From Sarcocystis neurona (lineage: Eukaryota; Apicomplexa; Conoidasida; Eucoccidiorida; Sarcocystidae), in contig KL647303.1 of the NCBI GenBank assembly GCA_000727475.1, positions 1,887,843 through 1,951,842 on the forward strand: a DNA stretch of 64,000 bases. Direction: 5' to 3'. Below are positions 21,577 to 34,900 of the stretch, in pieces. The notes beneath the pieces are model-generated. The model was not told where the DNA came from, did not search any database, and saw only the letters and a list, made by a program, of their open reading frames with translations. The stretch's first letter is position 1. Every line of letters begins with the position of its first letter. Position numbers and translations under genes: made by a program.

Positions 21577-21960
21577 TGCTGTCGCAGCGGCGCAGCAGGG
21601 CAGGGGAAGTGTTCTTCGTTATGCACCTCTGTGGTCAGTTGCTGCTCCGTGTGGTACGGGATGCAACAGCAGCGCCGCACAAGAATTTGTGTACGGCTGA
21701 ATACGCTTCTGAACACCGCGCTGCAGTTGCTGCCGCAAGCGCTGGGGGGCGCAATGGCACCACCAGCAGCAGCAATGCTTCTCTCGGTAGGAGACACTGG
21801 TTTTTTTCCAGAAGACGCTGCTGCGCTGCGCAGCACCAAAACTACGCCGTCTGGCGCTTCCGTATTTGCTATCTTAGCTGCCGCTGCCCTGCATCTGTGC
21901 CGTGACAACTGCTGCAACTCATCTGAATGCGGGAAAAAGGTGTTCCCTCGGTGTGGCGCT
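21577..21960 (+). other. Weak coding-like segment, plus strand
   Basis: Two overlapping plus frames have non-repetitive text: VVRDATAAPHKNLCTAEYAS and, in another frame, FFPEDAAALRSTKTTPSGAS followed by a hydrophobic AILAAAALHLC. A TTTTTTTCCAG acceptor at about 21804-21814 and a GTAGGA donor at 21789 lie between them. Their spacing (about 25 nt) is too short for a normal intron, so the exact model is unresolved. Confidence 0.2.
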
Positions 21961-22380
21961 GCAGGTGGTAATAATCGTCGCTGCTTGAGATCGGGTTGCG
22001 GATGTGGGGCGGGAGCCCGCGAGCGGCACGTCTGACTTTGCCGAATTATTCGCGAGTGCACACACATCTGCACAAGTGTATGTATGCAGACGCAGACGTA
22101 CGCACCGGCAGATGTCTGTGCGTGTGTGCGTACGTAGACGTCTGCAATACAAATGTATTTGTTGAGGTGCTGCGCAGCATAGATGCATCCCGTCCGGATA
22201 CGCTGCTACAATTGGCTACTACCGGAGACTGACGTGTTTGTATCTGCAGCAGCAGAGTACCTGAACTACGCTGCAAAATCCCGCAACACAAGCGGCAGTC
22301 TGCCGACGTAGACGTGCTTATATATATATATATATATATAAGCCCGAAGAAGCTGCGCACTCGTTGATCTTTGTGCTGCG

Positions 22381-22515
22381 ATGATGTGGCGCATTTCTGC
22401 TACTGCCGTAGGCTCTGCCTTCGCGGCAGTTTCCTCCGTGCTGGCGCTGCTGCTGCAGTCGTCCGCTGCGCAGCTCCCTCGTCCACTTTGCTGCAACCCG
22501 TGCGCGTGGCTGTAG
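22381..22515 (+). CDS. Short ORF with signal-peptide-like N-terminus
   Basis: ATG ATG at 22381 opens a 44-codon frame: MMWRISATAVGSAFAAVSSV, then LALLLQSSAAQLPRPLCC, a good signal peptide with an SAAQ-type cleavage site. It hits TAG at 22513. The same frame reopens at once and runs to 22998 with non-repetitive text (ALRLTGCWCLAVSTRQLEHL, QRLTQLLIEGATPR). Either a short intron, a sequence error or decay separates the two parts; I found no intron that keeps frame. Eimeria has many secreted surface proteins, but the cysteine pattern does not identify one. Confidence 0.25.
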   Translation: MMWRISATAVGSAFAAVSSVLALLLQSSAAQLPRPLCCNPCAWL

Positions 22516-24479
22516 TCATCTCAAGCACGTCATGCGCGCGTGTTTGCCGGATCCGCGCAATGGCAGCGGGAGCTTCTTCAACAGCAGGAGCAGCAGTTAA
22601 CCAACACAGCAGCACCAGGGTCACAGCAAACGCACACAAGCAGCAGCTCTGCGGCTGTGGCTGTGGGTGCGCTTGTGTATGTGCAACGCCCGGGTTCCGC
22701 TTTGCGCCTCACGGGGTGCTGGTGTCTGGCAGTGTCTACACGGCAACTTGAACATCTGCAGCGACTGACTCAGCTTCTGATTGAGGGCGCTACGCCACGA
22801 ACGAGCAGCCGCACTTGGCGCGCCGTTGGAGAGGGCTGCTGTGACCCTGCGGTTGCTGCACACCCGCACCTGTGCTGCACGTGCACCGTCTTAAAGCGGA
22901 ACTGCTCACGTACTACGAGCGGTCCATATCGCACATTACATATATCTGCTGTCTCGGTTATTCAGAGACAAGTGCCTGGCTTTGTGTGTGGAACCTAGCG
23001 GCAAATCTTCCGTATGCGTTACGTCCTCCGAAAGCATGCACACACACAGCACAGGCTGGTTAACAGGAGTTAGTAGACTCCGAGTAAACTGCATATCTTC
23101 ACCAGAAGCTGGTCAGCAGCAAGAGGAAGAGCAGCCGCAACAGCAACAGCAGCAATGGTGCGCTGCAGCGGCGTGGGTCCAACAACCGCAGAAGCTGCTG
23201 CACCGCCGGCGGTGGACAAAAGAAGCCAGCCCGCTGCTCAGCAAGACAGCCAGGCGCGATAAATCCTGCCATGTGCGACACCTGTGTACACGTACCCCTA
23301 CGTACTCGTGTGTGTGTGGACGTACACCGTGTGCCACATGTTGTCGATATGTGTATATGTGTATGGACATCTGTAGAGAGAGGACAGAAAAATTACACCT
23401 CCAGGTCAACTGAAAAAATTACATCTCGGGGTCAAGTATCTTCTCTGTTTCATCCAGCAGATCCATGCGTAGAAGTGAACACAGCTTCCTGGCTGATCTC
23501 GTAAAACAACACAGGGGCGAGACAGCACAAGCGCCGCCTCCTTCACACGTGTCCAGAGGAGATGCTGCTGCTGCTGCGTTACACGAAATTGCCTGCACGT
23601 GCTGTTGCTACCGCCCCTGCTACTACGTACGCACGATTCCCCCTACTACGCGCAAGCACTCGCTACTGACATCTACGTATCTGCTAACGCGCCCATAGAT
23701 TTGTGTATATATATACACGCAAATATACACACACATACATATAAATATAAATATATACATATATATGTATAACTATATATTTAGCCTAGCTGTCTATCTG
23801 TTCGTTCTATACGCAGAGACAAACACGTGTCTCTGTGTGCGCATGTAACTGTATTTAAATACCTCCCCGTCGAAACAGCGCACTGCGAACGACTCGGGGA
23901 GAGTAACATCAATGAATGCATGCAGCACTTCCCCAAGTCGCTGCTGCTGGTTTTGGCGCGTGGCGCACTGATTGCTGTCGCCTTCTTTCTGAGCCCAACG
24001 TAGCACTGTCGCCACGTATGGAAGTGTCTCCACGCGAGTGCTGCCCTTCTGTCTTCAGCAGTCTCCTGCATCGCTGCTGTTGGCGATTCTCCTCCCGCAC
24101 GCATCTTCCGCTGCTGCTGCTGCAGCACCTCCACTCCTGTTGCTGCGGCTGCACTTCAACCGGTCCCTGCTGCCTCTCCGCCTGCCTCAAGTTCGTGCTG
24201 CGGCGCTCCCACATGCGTCGCCCCGCTGCCGTCTTCGAGACTACTTGTTTTTGCTGCTGCCTCTCTCTCTCTGCTGCAGCTCGGCTGCTGCTGCTGTTGC
24301 TACCTTGTGCTGCTGCTGCTGCTTCTAACGGAGCGCTGACGTCGCGTTTGCCGCACCTCTTGTGCCACTGCTGCTGCTGCTGCTGACTGTCCTGCCAAAG
24401 TGCTGCTGCTGCTCTTGCAGCAGCATCACGGCCTGCTCCTCTACTCCACCAAGCCCATTTGCAGACGCAAGAACAACAA

Positions 24480-25950
24480 CTAGTGTCTTCGCTGTAGCTC
24501 TTCGATTTCCTCGATAAGCGTTTCTAGGGGAGGAAGGCTTATCTGCGACATACTGGCGTTCCTGCATCCATGCACACACATATAGAAATACACGTGCGCG
24601 TGCATACATATATGCGTCTATACAGGCATGTACATATTGCAACTTGCATGCGTGCACAGCATCATTGGATCTGTGTATCTCTGCAGCAATTACATCTGTA
24701 CATCTACAGACACACGGACGTTCACGTCTCTACTCATACACAAATATATATATAGACATGTAAATATATGAATGTACTTGTAAATTTGTATACACATATA
24801 TTTCTACGTACACTTACGCCGAGACATACACAAATATATATATATACATTTATGTATATGTGTATATTTTATATTTGTGTATGGATACAGACGTGAACGT
24901 ACATGTGTTTGTAGATGTACAGATGTAGTTGGTGCAAAGAAAGAGAGAAACACAGATCCAGAGATGCCGTGCGTGCATGCAAGTTTTGATATATATATAT
25001 ATGTATATATATATGTGCATATCTAGGCGTAAGTATACGTAGAAGCTTGTGTGTGTACACAAAGACTGATACATTTGCACATATTTATAAGTGTATAAAA
25101 CGAATCCTTACGTAATGAACTTCAGCAATATCTCTCCCCCCCTGGTATATCCGTGTGCCCTCATAGAGAGAGACACGCACACACACATACAAACACACAT
25201 GCCCGCTAAAAAAACAGGCGTGGCGTAGACGGAATGCCAAGAAGAAGAGACGCCTTTGCAATAGTCTTCCACTAGTACGCCAGCAACCGTATAAACAAAC
25301 ATCCAGGAAGATTCTCCCAGGAGAGGCGGGGGCAGACTGCGGAGCGGGAAAGAGCACGCAGGAGAGACGACGCAAGCAGCAGCAGCAAGTGGACAAAATC
25401 AGGTGCGCAGGGAACACTCCAGGAAGAAGTTTCTGCAGCAGCGTAATACCGAGGCGCGGGGCGGGGTAAACGGCCAGAACCAGACAGAGAGCACAACGCG
25501 TTGTGTGTGTGCGTGTGTGTGTGCACGACGGAAGGCACATGCAGGCAGAGGCAGACGGGCCGACGGACGTCCACGCTGATTTCTTCAGAGGAGACACACA
25601 CGTCTGCAGCCGAGGCGGGGGGGCTTCAGACTAAACAAAGAAAGTCACATCACGTGTGGAAGATAACACCGGATGCAACTCCATGGGAAGACGCTTCTGC
25701 TGCAGCTCTGTCGACGGTCGCGCACACGGGAGGGCGCCGGATTGGAGACGGAGACACACGCGGAGACAGAGAGACACGGCGAGAGCGCAGAGGAGACGGG
25801 TCACGCACATCTGGGCAATGCGGTAGACAGATCGCTGGACGGGGGGAGGAAAGTCAAGCAGCCGTTCAACAATGTCCCCGTCGATGAAGCCTTTGCTCGG
25901 CACGCACGCGCCAGAAACCTTGACGCTGTGGAAGGTCGCTGCGCTCAAGT
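24480..25950 (-). other. DDB1: DDB1 exons 15 and 16: C-terminal helical domain and stop
   Basis: Exon 15 (25809-25950) follows a GCGCAG acceptor. It encodes LSAATFHSVKVSGACVPSKG and FIDGDIVERLLDF, collinear without a gap with the HSFWRSFHTERKTEPATG and FIDGDLIESFLDI motif. It ends at GTGCGT in phase 2. Exon 16 (24480-24552, 73 nt) lies 1.26 kb downstream, starts at a CAG and encodes SLPPLETLIEEIEELQRRH followed by TAG. It matches the DDLIKVVEELTRIH end of DDB1. A GTGACC donor paired with the CAG at 24546 is an alternative joining. Confidence 0.88.
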
Positions 25951-28900
25951 CTGCGCGCACACGCAAGAGTTCACGCAGAGCCGCAGCAACGAGACTGAGA
26001 GAGTGGCAGGGAGGGAGACAGGGAGGGAGACAGGGAGACAGAGGGAGTGGGGGGGAGACAGAGGGAATGGGGGGAGACAGGGAGAATGGGGGGAGACAGG
26101 GAGAATGGGAGGGAGACAGGGAGACACGGGGGAGANNNNNNNNNNNNNNNNNNNNNNNNNNNNNNNNNNNNNNNNNNNNNNNNNNNNNNNNNNNNNNNNN
26201 NNNNNNNNNNNNNNNNNNNNNNNNNNNNNNNNNNNNNNNNNNNNNNNNNNNNNNNNNNNNNNNNNNNNNNNNNNNNNNNNNNNNNNNNNNNNNNNNNNNN
26301 NNNNNNNNNNNNNNNNNNNNNNNNNNNNNNNNNNNNNNNNNNNNNNNNNNNNNNNNNNNNNNNNNNNNNNNNNNNNNNNNNNNNNNNNNNNNNNNNNNNN
26401 NNNNNNNNNNNNNNNNNNNNNNNNNNNNNNNNNNNNNNNNNNNNNNNNNNNNNNNNNNNNNNNNNNNNNNNNNNNNNNNNNNNNNNNNNNNNNNNNNNNN
26501 NNNNNNNNNNNNNNNNNNNNNNNNNNNNNNNNNNNNNNNNNNNNNNNNNNNNNNNNNNNNNNNNNNNNNNNNNNNNAGAGAGGTGGGGGGAACAGAGAGA
26601 CACGGAGGGAGACAGGGAGACAGGGGGAGACAGAGAGGATGGAAGGGAGACAGGGAGACAGAGAGAGAGGGGGGGGACAGAGAGAGTGGGACGGAGAGAG
26701 GGAGACATGGAGGGAGACAGGGAGGATGGGGGGAGACAGAGAGGGAGACAGGGAGACATGGAGGGAACGGGAGGAGTGCGACAGACAAGGCGACGAGCGG
26801 AACAGTTCTGCTGACGCGCGTACGTGCAGGAGTCACACATACACAGAGACACACAATCGCAGGCAAAGGACGCAGGAGACACCGACACAACGCCCGGCAC
26901 AAACACACAAGACAAAACAGGACAGAAAAGACGCCACACAACATGTATATACACTCTCCACGCACATACATATGGATCTTACACAAAGATCCAGGAAAAG
27001 AAGCACTCATACAGATACACATATATGTACAGACAGGGTACAAAAGCGACACGACTACATAAGCGTACCTATATATATATTGCAGACGAAACAAGACTAT
27101 ATATACACGCGTACGGGAAATACGCATGCAACACGACTATATAGGCGCACATATATACATGTATATGCACACAAGCGCATTTTACATGCAAAGACACACA
27201 TCCACGTACACACACTCACCCACATGCACGTACACACAGATAGACACATACATATATATGAAGAGTCTACGGGGAAAATAGAGGCGTGTATATCCAGGAG
27301 AGAGACGTTTGAGCAGGGAAGTGGCTAGCCGGTGAGGAACGCGCGACTGCACCGGCCTTCACCCAGCGGGCGCACGCGGCGTTCATTTGCATGCACAACA
27401 TGCAGACACAGGGACGCGCTCTTCGCTCGCTGCGTGTATCCATCCACACGGGCGAGACGAGACTGCCGCAGAAACGGAATCACTGCACGGGTCTACGCGA
27501 CGCTTCTGCTCTTGAGGGCGGGGAGGGGAGCTGCGGAAAGAAGGCACGCGCGGGGAGAAGCGACCGGCGGCATTCCCCCGGCCCGTGCCTGCGAAGCAGC
27601 AGCCGCACGTGCCGACGCGGGCGGTGGAACTGCCCCACGCGCTCTCCTCCCCGGGCGCCGCAGGCAGCTTGAAAAGCAGCTGCTGCAGGACCTGCTGAGC
27701 TGCTGCGGGGCGGTGCGTGCCCTCCCGCTGACCACACACGCATACAACTACGCTACGCGTATATGCGGGAGACGCACGGACGTAGAAAATACGCGTCACA
27801 CAAAACGACGAGTGTGTGTGGCAGCTCCTGCGTATGCGCGGCAGGCGAGCAGATCGACACTCGCAGAGCCCACGCGCGCACCCCAGCACATATTCGTCTT
27901 TGCATATACATTTTCCCGAGACATGTATATATGCACCTATACATACATGTACATATATACGTAATGCGGAGTATATATAGGCATACGTACTTCTCAGACT
28001 GCAGATACAGATGTAAATATATGCACGTGTACGTATGCCTGAGCGGGGGTGTATAGAGAGAGAAAAACAGACATTCATACACGTATACATATACATCTAC
28101 ATACATATATACATGTATTGCTAACGGTACATAGTTATACATATTTCCCCGAGTCATTTTAGATGCATGCATCCATGCATGCACAGACGTCTATTCCTGA
28201 GTACACGTAGGTGTATATATGCCGCGAAGACATGCACATACATATATGCGCTTAGGCGTATGCAGACCTGAGTATATATGCCTTCCGCCCTCCGAGACAT
28301 AGTAATACACACACGCAGATACATGCACATGCAGATGCCTATTGTCCCGAATATGTATAGAGAGCGTCCCCCCCAACTTTGTTATACACACATTTACATA
28401 CACATATAGACATAGTCCCGAGAGTATATACTCCCTCAACATATCTAGTCATATACACATATACATATATGTATGTGCAAGTAGAAACGCGCACATATAT
28501 ATATATGCGAGCAAATATATATATGGGCAAATATACACGTGTACAAAGATATATATATATATACAGATATGTGTGGACAGATGTAGACTGCGTTCTGCGT
28601 AGATATAGACGCAGGGCGCGTGAGTGAAGTGACGCGAGGGTCGCACCTCCTGCCGTTTTGTGGACTTGGGAGATGGCGTCCTGCAGCAACGCGAGGCGCA
28701 AAAAAATTTCTTCATTTTTGAGCTGCATGAGTAGACCAAGAGCTCCCTCGGCACTGGCCCACAGCCTTGACTGTTCGCCTATAACTAGCTGCTGCTGTCT
28801 GCCTGCTGCTGGTGCGGCTGCTGCTCCCCTGCTGGCGCTGCGGTGCTGGTGCTGCTGCTGCTTCTTCTGTCGCTCTGCCGCTGCAGCCCCACCCCACATT

Positions 28901-31900
28901 CGTTCCTCTTCTTCTTCTGCAGCAGCGGCAGCAGCACCGGCGGCGACGCCGTCCCAACAAGGACCACGGCGTCCGGCAGCGGCAGCAGCAGGGGGACGGC
29001 AGACAAGCGCGTCGCCGAGTCTGTGCAGCTGCTGCTGCTGCGAGCGCGCGGAATGCTGCTGCAGCAGCAACGGGGTATGCGTCGGGAAGCGAATAATTTT
29101 GTTTAGCGAATAACCCACGTGGCTGTACGCTACTGGCGTCAGCCGAATACTCAACGCCGTGCAGGAGCACTCCTCTCCCGCTCCCAGCGTCAGACTGCTG
29201 TTGCACAACGGACACACCAGTCCTCCTGCTGCTGTTCCGCCGCTGCTGCTGCTTCCTACGCTGCTGGTGCTTCCTCCGCCTCCTGCTGCTGTTCCGCCGC
29301 TGCTGCCGTTGCCCGTATCCCGCCGAGCCAGCGCAACGCCAAGGGCAGTTTCGCCGGTGAAAGGCGAACCCACGGCGCCGCCCACTACCTCTCCTCTTCC
29401 TCCTGCTGCAGCACCGCCCATGACGCTGCTGTACGACGACTGCACCACAGGCAGCAGCCCCTCGCCAGGGGTATGCGTGGCGCGGCGCAGCAGCCACACG
29501 TTCTGGTCTGCGTCGGCGATGTAGTGCACCGATGCCGACAAACATGAAACCGCTCTGCGCACACCCACATTGCGTCCAACAGCAGCAGCAGCAACCGTCG
29601 GAGCAGCAGCAGCAATCGTAGGAGCAGCAGCAGCAGCAGCAGCAACCGTAGGAGCACCGGCAGCAGCAGTCGTAGGAGCAGCAGCAGCAGCAACCGCAGG
29701 AGCAGCGGCAGCAGCAGCAATAGTAGGAGCGGCGGCAGCAGCAGCAATCGTAGGAACAGCAGCAGTTGTTGTCGAGACAGCCGCACTAGTGGACGCTGCA
29801 GCAGCAGCGCATTATATGGGAAACTGGGCAGCAGAGTGGCTATCAGACAACGCCTGCTGCTGCTGCTGTGTTTTTGCTGGCGCTGCTGTGCTCGGGTGCT
29901 TCTACGGCTTCGTCCGCTGCTGCAGTGCTGATTTGTACTGTGATGCTGCTGCTCTCGTAAGTGTGTGAGACGCTGTTACGCATTCCGCCGTTTGAAACGG
30001 AGCCTCTCTTTCTGCTGTCGCTCCGCGGTCTGCTGCTGCTGCTACCCTTTCCCTCGTTTGTTCGTGCTGTTCCTGTTGCTTTTCGTCTTGCTGCTGCTAC
30101 TCCTCCTGCAACGCTTGCTCCTGCTGTTCGTCCTGCTTCCAAGCTCTTGCCTGTGCTGCTCGTCTAGCTGCTGCTGTTTGCTCTTGCTCCTGCTGCTCTT
30201 GCTCCTGCTGCTCTTGCTCCTGCGTCTGCTGGCTGACCTCACCTTGCTGTTGCTGCTGCTCGTGCAGCTGCTGCTTCTGTCACGCCCCGCTGGGAAAGGG
30301 GCTGCTATTACGCTCGCTGCTGCTGCTGTTGCTGCTGGTGCTTACAGGGCCCAGGTCGCGCGGCTGTCGCGAGCAACCTCCTTCAGAGACCGGTCGGCGA
30401 GGGAAAAACGCAGCAGCACCGCAGCAGAGACCAGGTCGCCGACGAATATAAACTCGTCGTTACTGCAGCAGCACATACCCCCACCCCACATTCGATGACC
30501 AGGGCAGCGAGGCTTCAACGCACAAGCAGCAGCAGCAGAGGCAGTAGCAGCAGCAGAGGCGGCAGTAGCAGCGGAGCAGCTATCAACAGCAGCAGGGAAG
30601 TGTCTTCGGCAGCAGCAGCGGTGCAGCCACGGCACACGTCCTTCCCCCCCCCCGTCCATCCCCGCACGCAACAACAGCAGTCCTTCGAAGGGGCAGCAGT
30701 AGGGAGTGCACGCGTAAGCCTGTGGGGCCCGTCCTGCATGTCACCTCACTTTTTCACTGTAAAACGAACAACCGTTCTCACTCCTCCTCACCGTCTTCAC
30801 ATATACATATATATATATATACATTTATATATATGTATATATATAAGTCATGATTTAGGTGTATCTCTGTACATGTACCAGTATATATATATATATATAT
30901 GCACTCCTACACGCGTATTAGTGTACAACTACAAACGTCTAAACATGTGTAAGTGCCGAGACTTACATATATATATATATGTAGGCCGATACATGCAGGT
31001 ATTTGTAGACAGACACGCATACCTGTGTGTATATATATATATTAATATACGCGTGTCAATAGGTAACCACAAAGGTCCATACAGGCGTACACACAAATAT
31101 ATGAACATATATATATATACACCGACAAACGCATATAAGCGTCTGTGGGTATCTCATAAGCAGAGATACACATGTATATGTGTGCATCTATAAATATGCG
31201 TATATATACATACTATACACGCCTACATACGGAGATGTATATACATAGGCATACATATATGTATGTACTTATGTATAGAGGCCGGTAGATGCGGACATGC
31301 AGAAATACATATATATATATATATGTATATATATATATGTATATTAGTATACACGTATGTGTTAATACAAAGAGACTGCCATATACATACATACGCATAT
31401 ATATATACATATATTTGTACGTGCGTGTGTACACCCATGTACATATATATGTGCAGGTATACGAGTACAGTCATATATGTATATATATATATGTGTGACT
31501 TGTCGAACGAACCAGGTATCGATAGCAGCTACGTAGGTGTTGGATGAGCGGCTGCAGATGAGATCGAGACGCCCATGTAGCAGAGAGCTGCTACTACGTT
31601 TCCGCTGGCGCGGGGCTGCGGGTGGACGCTGCTGCTCTTTCCTGCGACTGCTGGCGACGCCGTTGCATCCGCGAGAAGGCCCCCCAGCAGCAACAGCAGC
31701 TCCGTCTTCGCCTGCCGTTGCGCCAGCAGCACCAGCAGCAGCCGCCTCGTCCTTTTTTCCTCCTCCTCCTCCCTGCGCCTTCTCCGCCCCCTCTTCTTCT
31801 CCTTCCGTCTTCTCTCCCCGTCGCTGGCTGCTGCTCCTGTAGGCCTCGGTGCTGCTGCTCCTGCTGCGGACGCGCTGCGGCCCCCACCGCCGCGAAGACC

Positions 31901-34900
31901 CAGCAGTCGCACTTTTCCCACCTCGCTGATGCTGCTGCGTCCACGGCGAAGCAGACGACTCTGAGTCGCTGCTGCCTTCCTTGCGGAAGCCGTAGAGTCT
32001 CACCTGCGCCGCAGCAGTGCGTGCCAAGCACAACGCCTCAGCACAAAAAAACCCGCATGCACGAGCAGCAGCGCTGCCACGCCCCGGCAGCAGCAGCGGC
32101 AGCAGGACGCAGAGCGGGCCACACAGCAACAGAATTGGGTGCTGCAATGGCGTGGCTGCGGCGGTGCATGCACCAGCCGCAACAGCACTAGAAGGAAATA
32201 TAAGCAGAGACAGCAGCAGCAGCAGTGGGAGCCGCTGCATCTCAAAAGCAGCAGCTGCTGCTGGAGTAGAGCGGCAGCAACGCGTGCAACGCCAGCATCA
32301 GCAGAAGCGGCGTGAGGCAGCGGTAGCTCCGGCCGAATCAGCAGCAGCCAGCGTGCAAGAAGCAACCGCCACACCATTTCCTTCAGCAGCAGCACCGGCG
32401 CCAGAGACAAGAAACTCAGCAGCAGAATCGGATGTTTCCTGGCCGCAGCAGCACCAGCAGCGAACAAAGAAGAGGAGCATTCCTCTTAAAAGAAGCAGCG
32501 GCACCAGAAGCGGAAGAGGAGGAGGAGCAACGAAAAAGAGCAGAAGCAGACGGGGCCATATATAAAACACATATACGCACACACACACACACACACACAA
32601 GCAAAGAGGCAGCAGCAAGAGAACGGCGTGTCAGACCCCACGCCCACGCTGCTGCGACGACGACTGCGAGGGTGTCGCAGGCCCGAGATGGGAAACTTTC
32701 CTCTCTCTCTTTATCTCCTGCGTCTCCTTGACAAACTCATATATATACACACGAGCAGAAACACACACATCCACATATATATATATATTGATGTATACAT
32801 ACATCAACACTACCGCACATCCTTTCTTATGGCTGTATATACGCACCTGCCGTTATACATGTAAGATCTATATATGTATACATACATATATATATTGGAG
32901 GCATATCTACGTATACATGCATGTGGGTAGTCTGTTTACGTAGAGATACAACTGTATATATACATATACATACAAACACATACACGTATATGTATACGTG
33001 CTGTGGCTGTTCTTGGAGCACATCCACAGCACTGGTGTTCGCAAGTGCTGCCTGCTCTGCTGTCCCAGGCAGTAGTGGGGATCAGGCTGCAGCAGCTGCT
33101 CTCACGTGATGCTAGCGTCCTCGTGCTGCTGCTGCTGTCGACACGTCTGCTAGGTGCCTGCGGCGGTACTTGCAGTGCTGCCGGTGCTGCTGCAGCTTCT
33201 ATCTACGCGTGCTGCTGCTGTCCAGAGGGTTGCCGGTGTTGCTGCTGCTGCTGTTATTGATGCGGCAGTTGCTTCTGCCGACTTCGGCAGAGCGTACGTA
33301 CGCGGTGATTGCATGCGGCCAGCAGCAGGCCCTGAAAAGGCCTGAGGTGCTGTACTCCTGCCTTCAGGCTCCGAATTGCTGCTGCTTCTCGTATAACCAG
33401 CATCCCATCCGTCTGCAGCAGCAGCAGCAGCCACAAGCGAAGGAGACGCTGCAGCTGTCGCAGCACCCGCAGACGTGCATGAAGAGTCAGACGCGCAGCC
33501 CGACACGAAGCGCCACACGCCGTAACAACAAATCAGCAGCAGCAAGGGCGCCACAGCGCTGCATGCAGCAGCAGCACATATGCGGCAGGAGCCTACGAAC
33601 AAGCAGCAGTAGGACATGCAGCAGTAGTAGCTGGGCAACAGTAGCCTCCTCACAAGCAGCAGTAGTCCACACAGCAGCAGCAGCAGCAGTACACGCAGCA
33701 ACGGTACGAGAAGCGGCAACAGCAAGAAGGGCCCGCAGCGGGAAGAAGCGCACGCAGCAGGAAGAAGTGCACGCAGCAGAAGAATTGCGTGCAGCAGAAG
33801 AAGTGCATGCAGCAGAAGAATTGCGTGCAGCAAGAGGAGCAGTACGTGCTACAGCAGGAATGTCACTGCTGCTGCTGGTGCTTCCTATTGTGTGTCGCTG
33901 CTTCTCTCGCTGAGTTTCGTTGCTCCTCTCGCTGCTCTTTGCGGCGTGTTGCTGCTGTTGCTTCTTTTGGTAGCGCGCCGGCGCTGCTGCTGCTGCTTCT
34001 TTTCGTCAAGTGTTGCTGCTGCAGTGACGCTTTGCGGCCGGCTGTCGCTGCTGCGCTTCTCGAGCAGGCAGTCGGTGCTGCTGCCGCTTCTTCTTTTCCT
34101 CATCGCTTGATATACGTGCATGCCTCATCGCTTGATATAGGTGCATGCGACTGCTGCTGCTCCCTAGTGCAGGCTGCTCCTGCTGCAGCTGCTACTCTTG
34201 CCTGCTCTTTGGTGCGACTTTTGCTGCTGATGCGTCTCCCTGTTGGCTCGCTGCTGCTGCGGTTCATGCACGCGTACCCCTCTGGTAACGTCGAGGACAA
34301 TGAGGAGGCCGCTGCGAGGCTCAGCATCGCTGGCGACCACTTCTGCTGTACCCACACAAAGTAGCTCGGGACATTCTTCCTCTTCTTCCTCTTCTTCTTC
34401 GTCTTCCTCCTCCTCCTCTGCCTCGCCTGCTGCTGCGGCTGTTGGAGCCTGCTGCGGCTTCTTCAGTCGGGAAGACTGCTGTGCTGCTGCGTCCTCTTCA
34501 GCGGCTCCCCTTTCAACGCCTCGCGCTGTTGCTGCGCCTCCTCTTCTCGAACGTGACGCCAGTTTTGAAGTGGTTTCCTCGCTGCTGCTGGCGGCTGCCA
34601 CTGCCCCAGCTTCTTCCATCTCGCCTTCTGCTTCTGCTTCTGCGTTTCCTCCTCCTCCTCCGCTCTCTGACGACCCTCCCCGCTTCGCCTGCTGCTGCGG
34701 CCGACGCTGGCGCCTCAACACGCCTCCGCTGCTGCTACTGCTGCCAGCGCTCGCAGCGATGCGCTTCTCAGCAGCAGCCGTCGCAGCAGCACCAGCAGAT
34801 GATGTGCTCCCAGGAGACTTGCTGCTGCTGCTGCTCGAATGAGCAGAAGACAACGCGGGATGGTGCAGCGCAAATTTCATCAGACACAGAGATGCAGCCA

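Noticed and set aside
21789..21814. 25-nt intron GTAGGA...TTTTTTTCCAG
   Set aside because: Too short for a coccidian intron, although both ends look like splice sites; the acceptor may pair with another donor.
25631..27328. Long ORFs on both strands spanning the second gap (498 and 551 codons)
   Set aside because: They are joined only by N and by GGGAGACA repeat translation. The real coding part is the 142-nt DDB1 exon 15.
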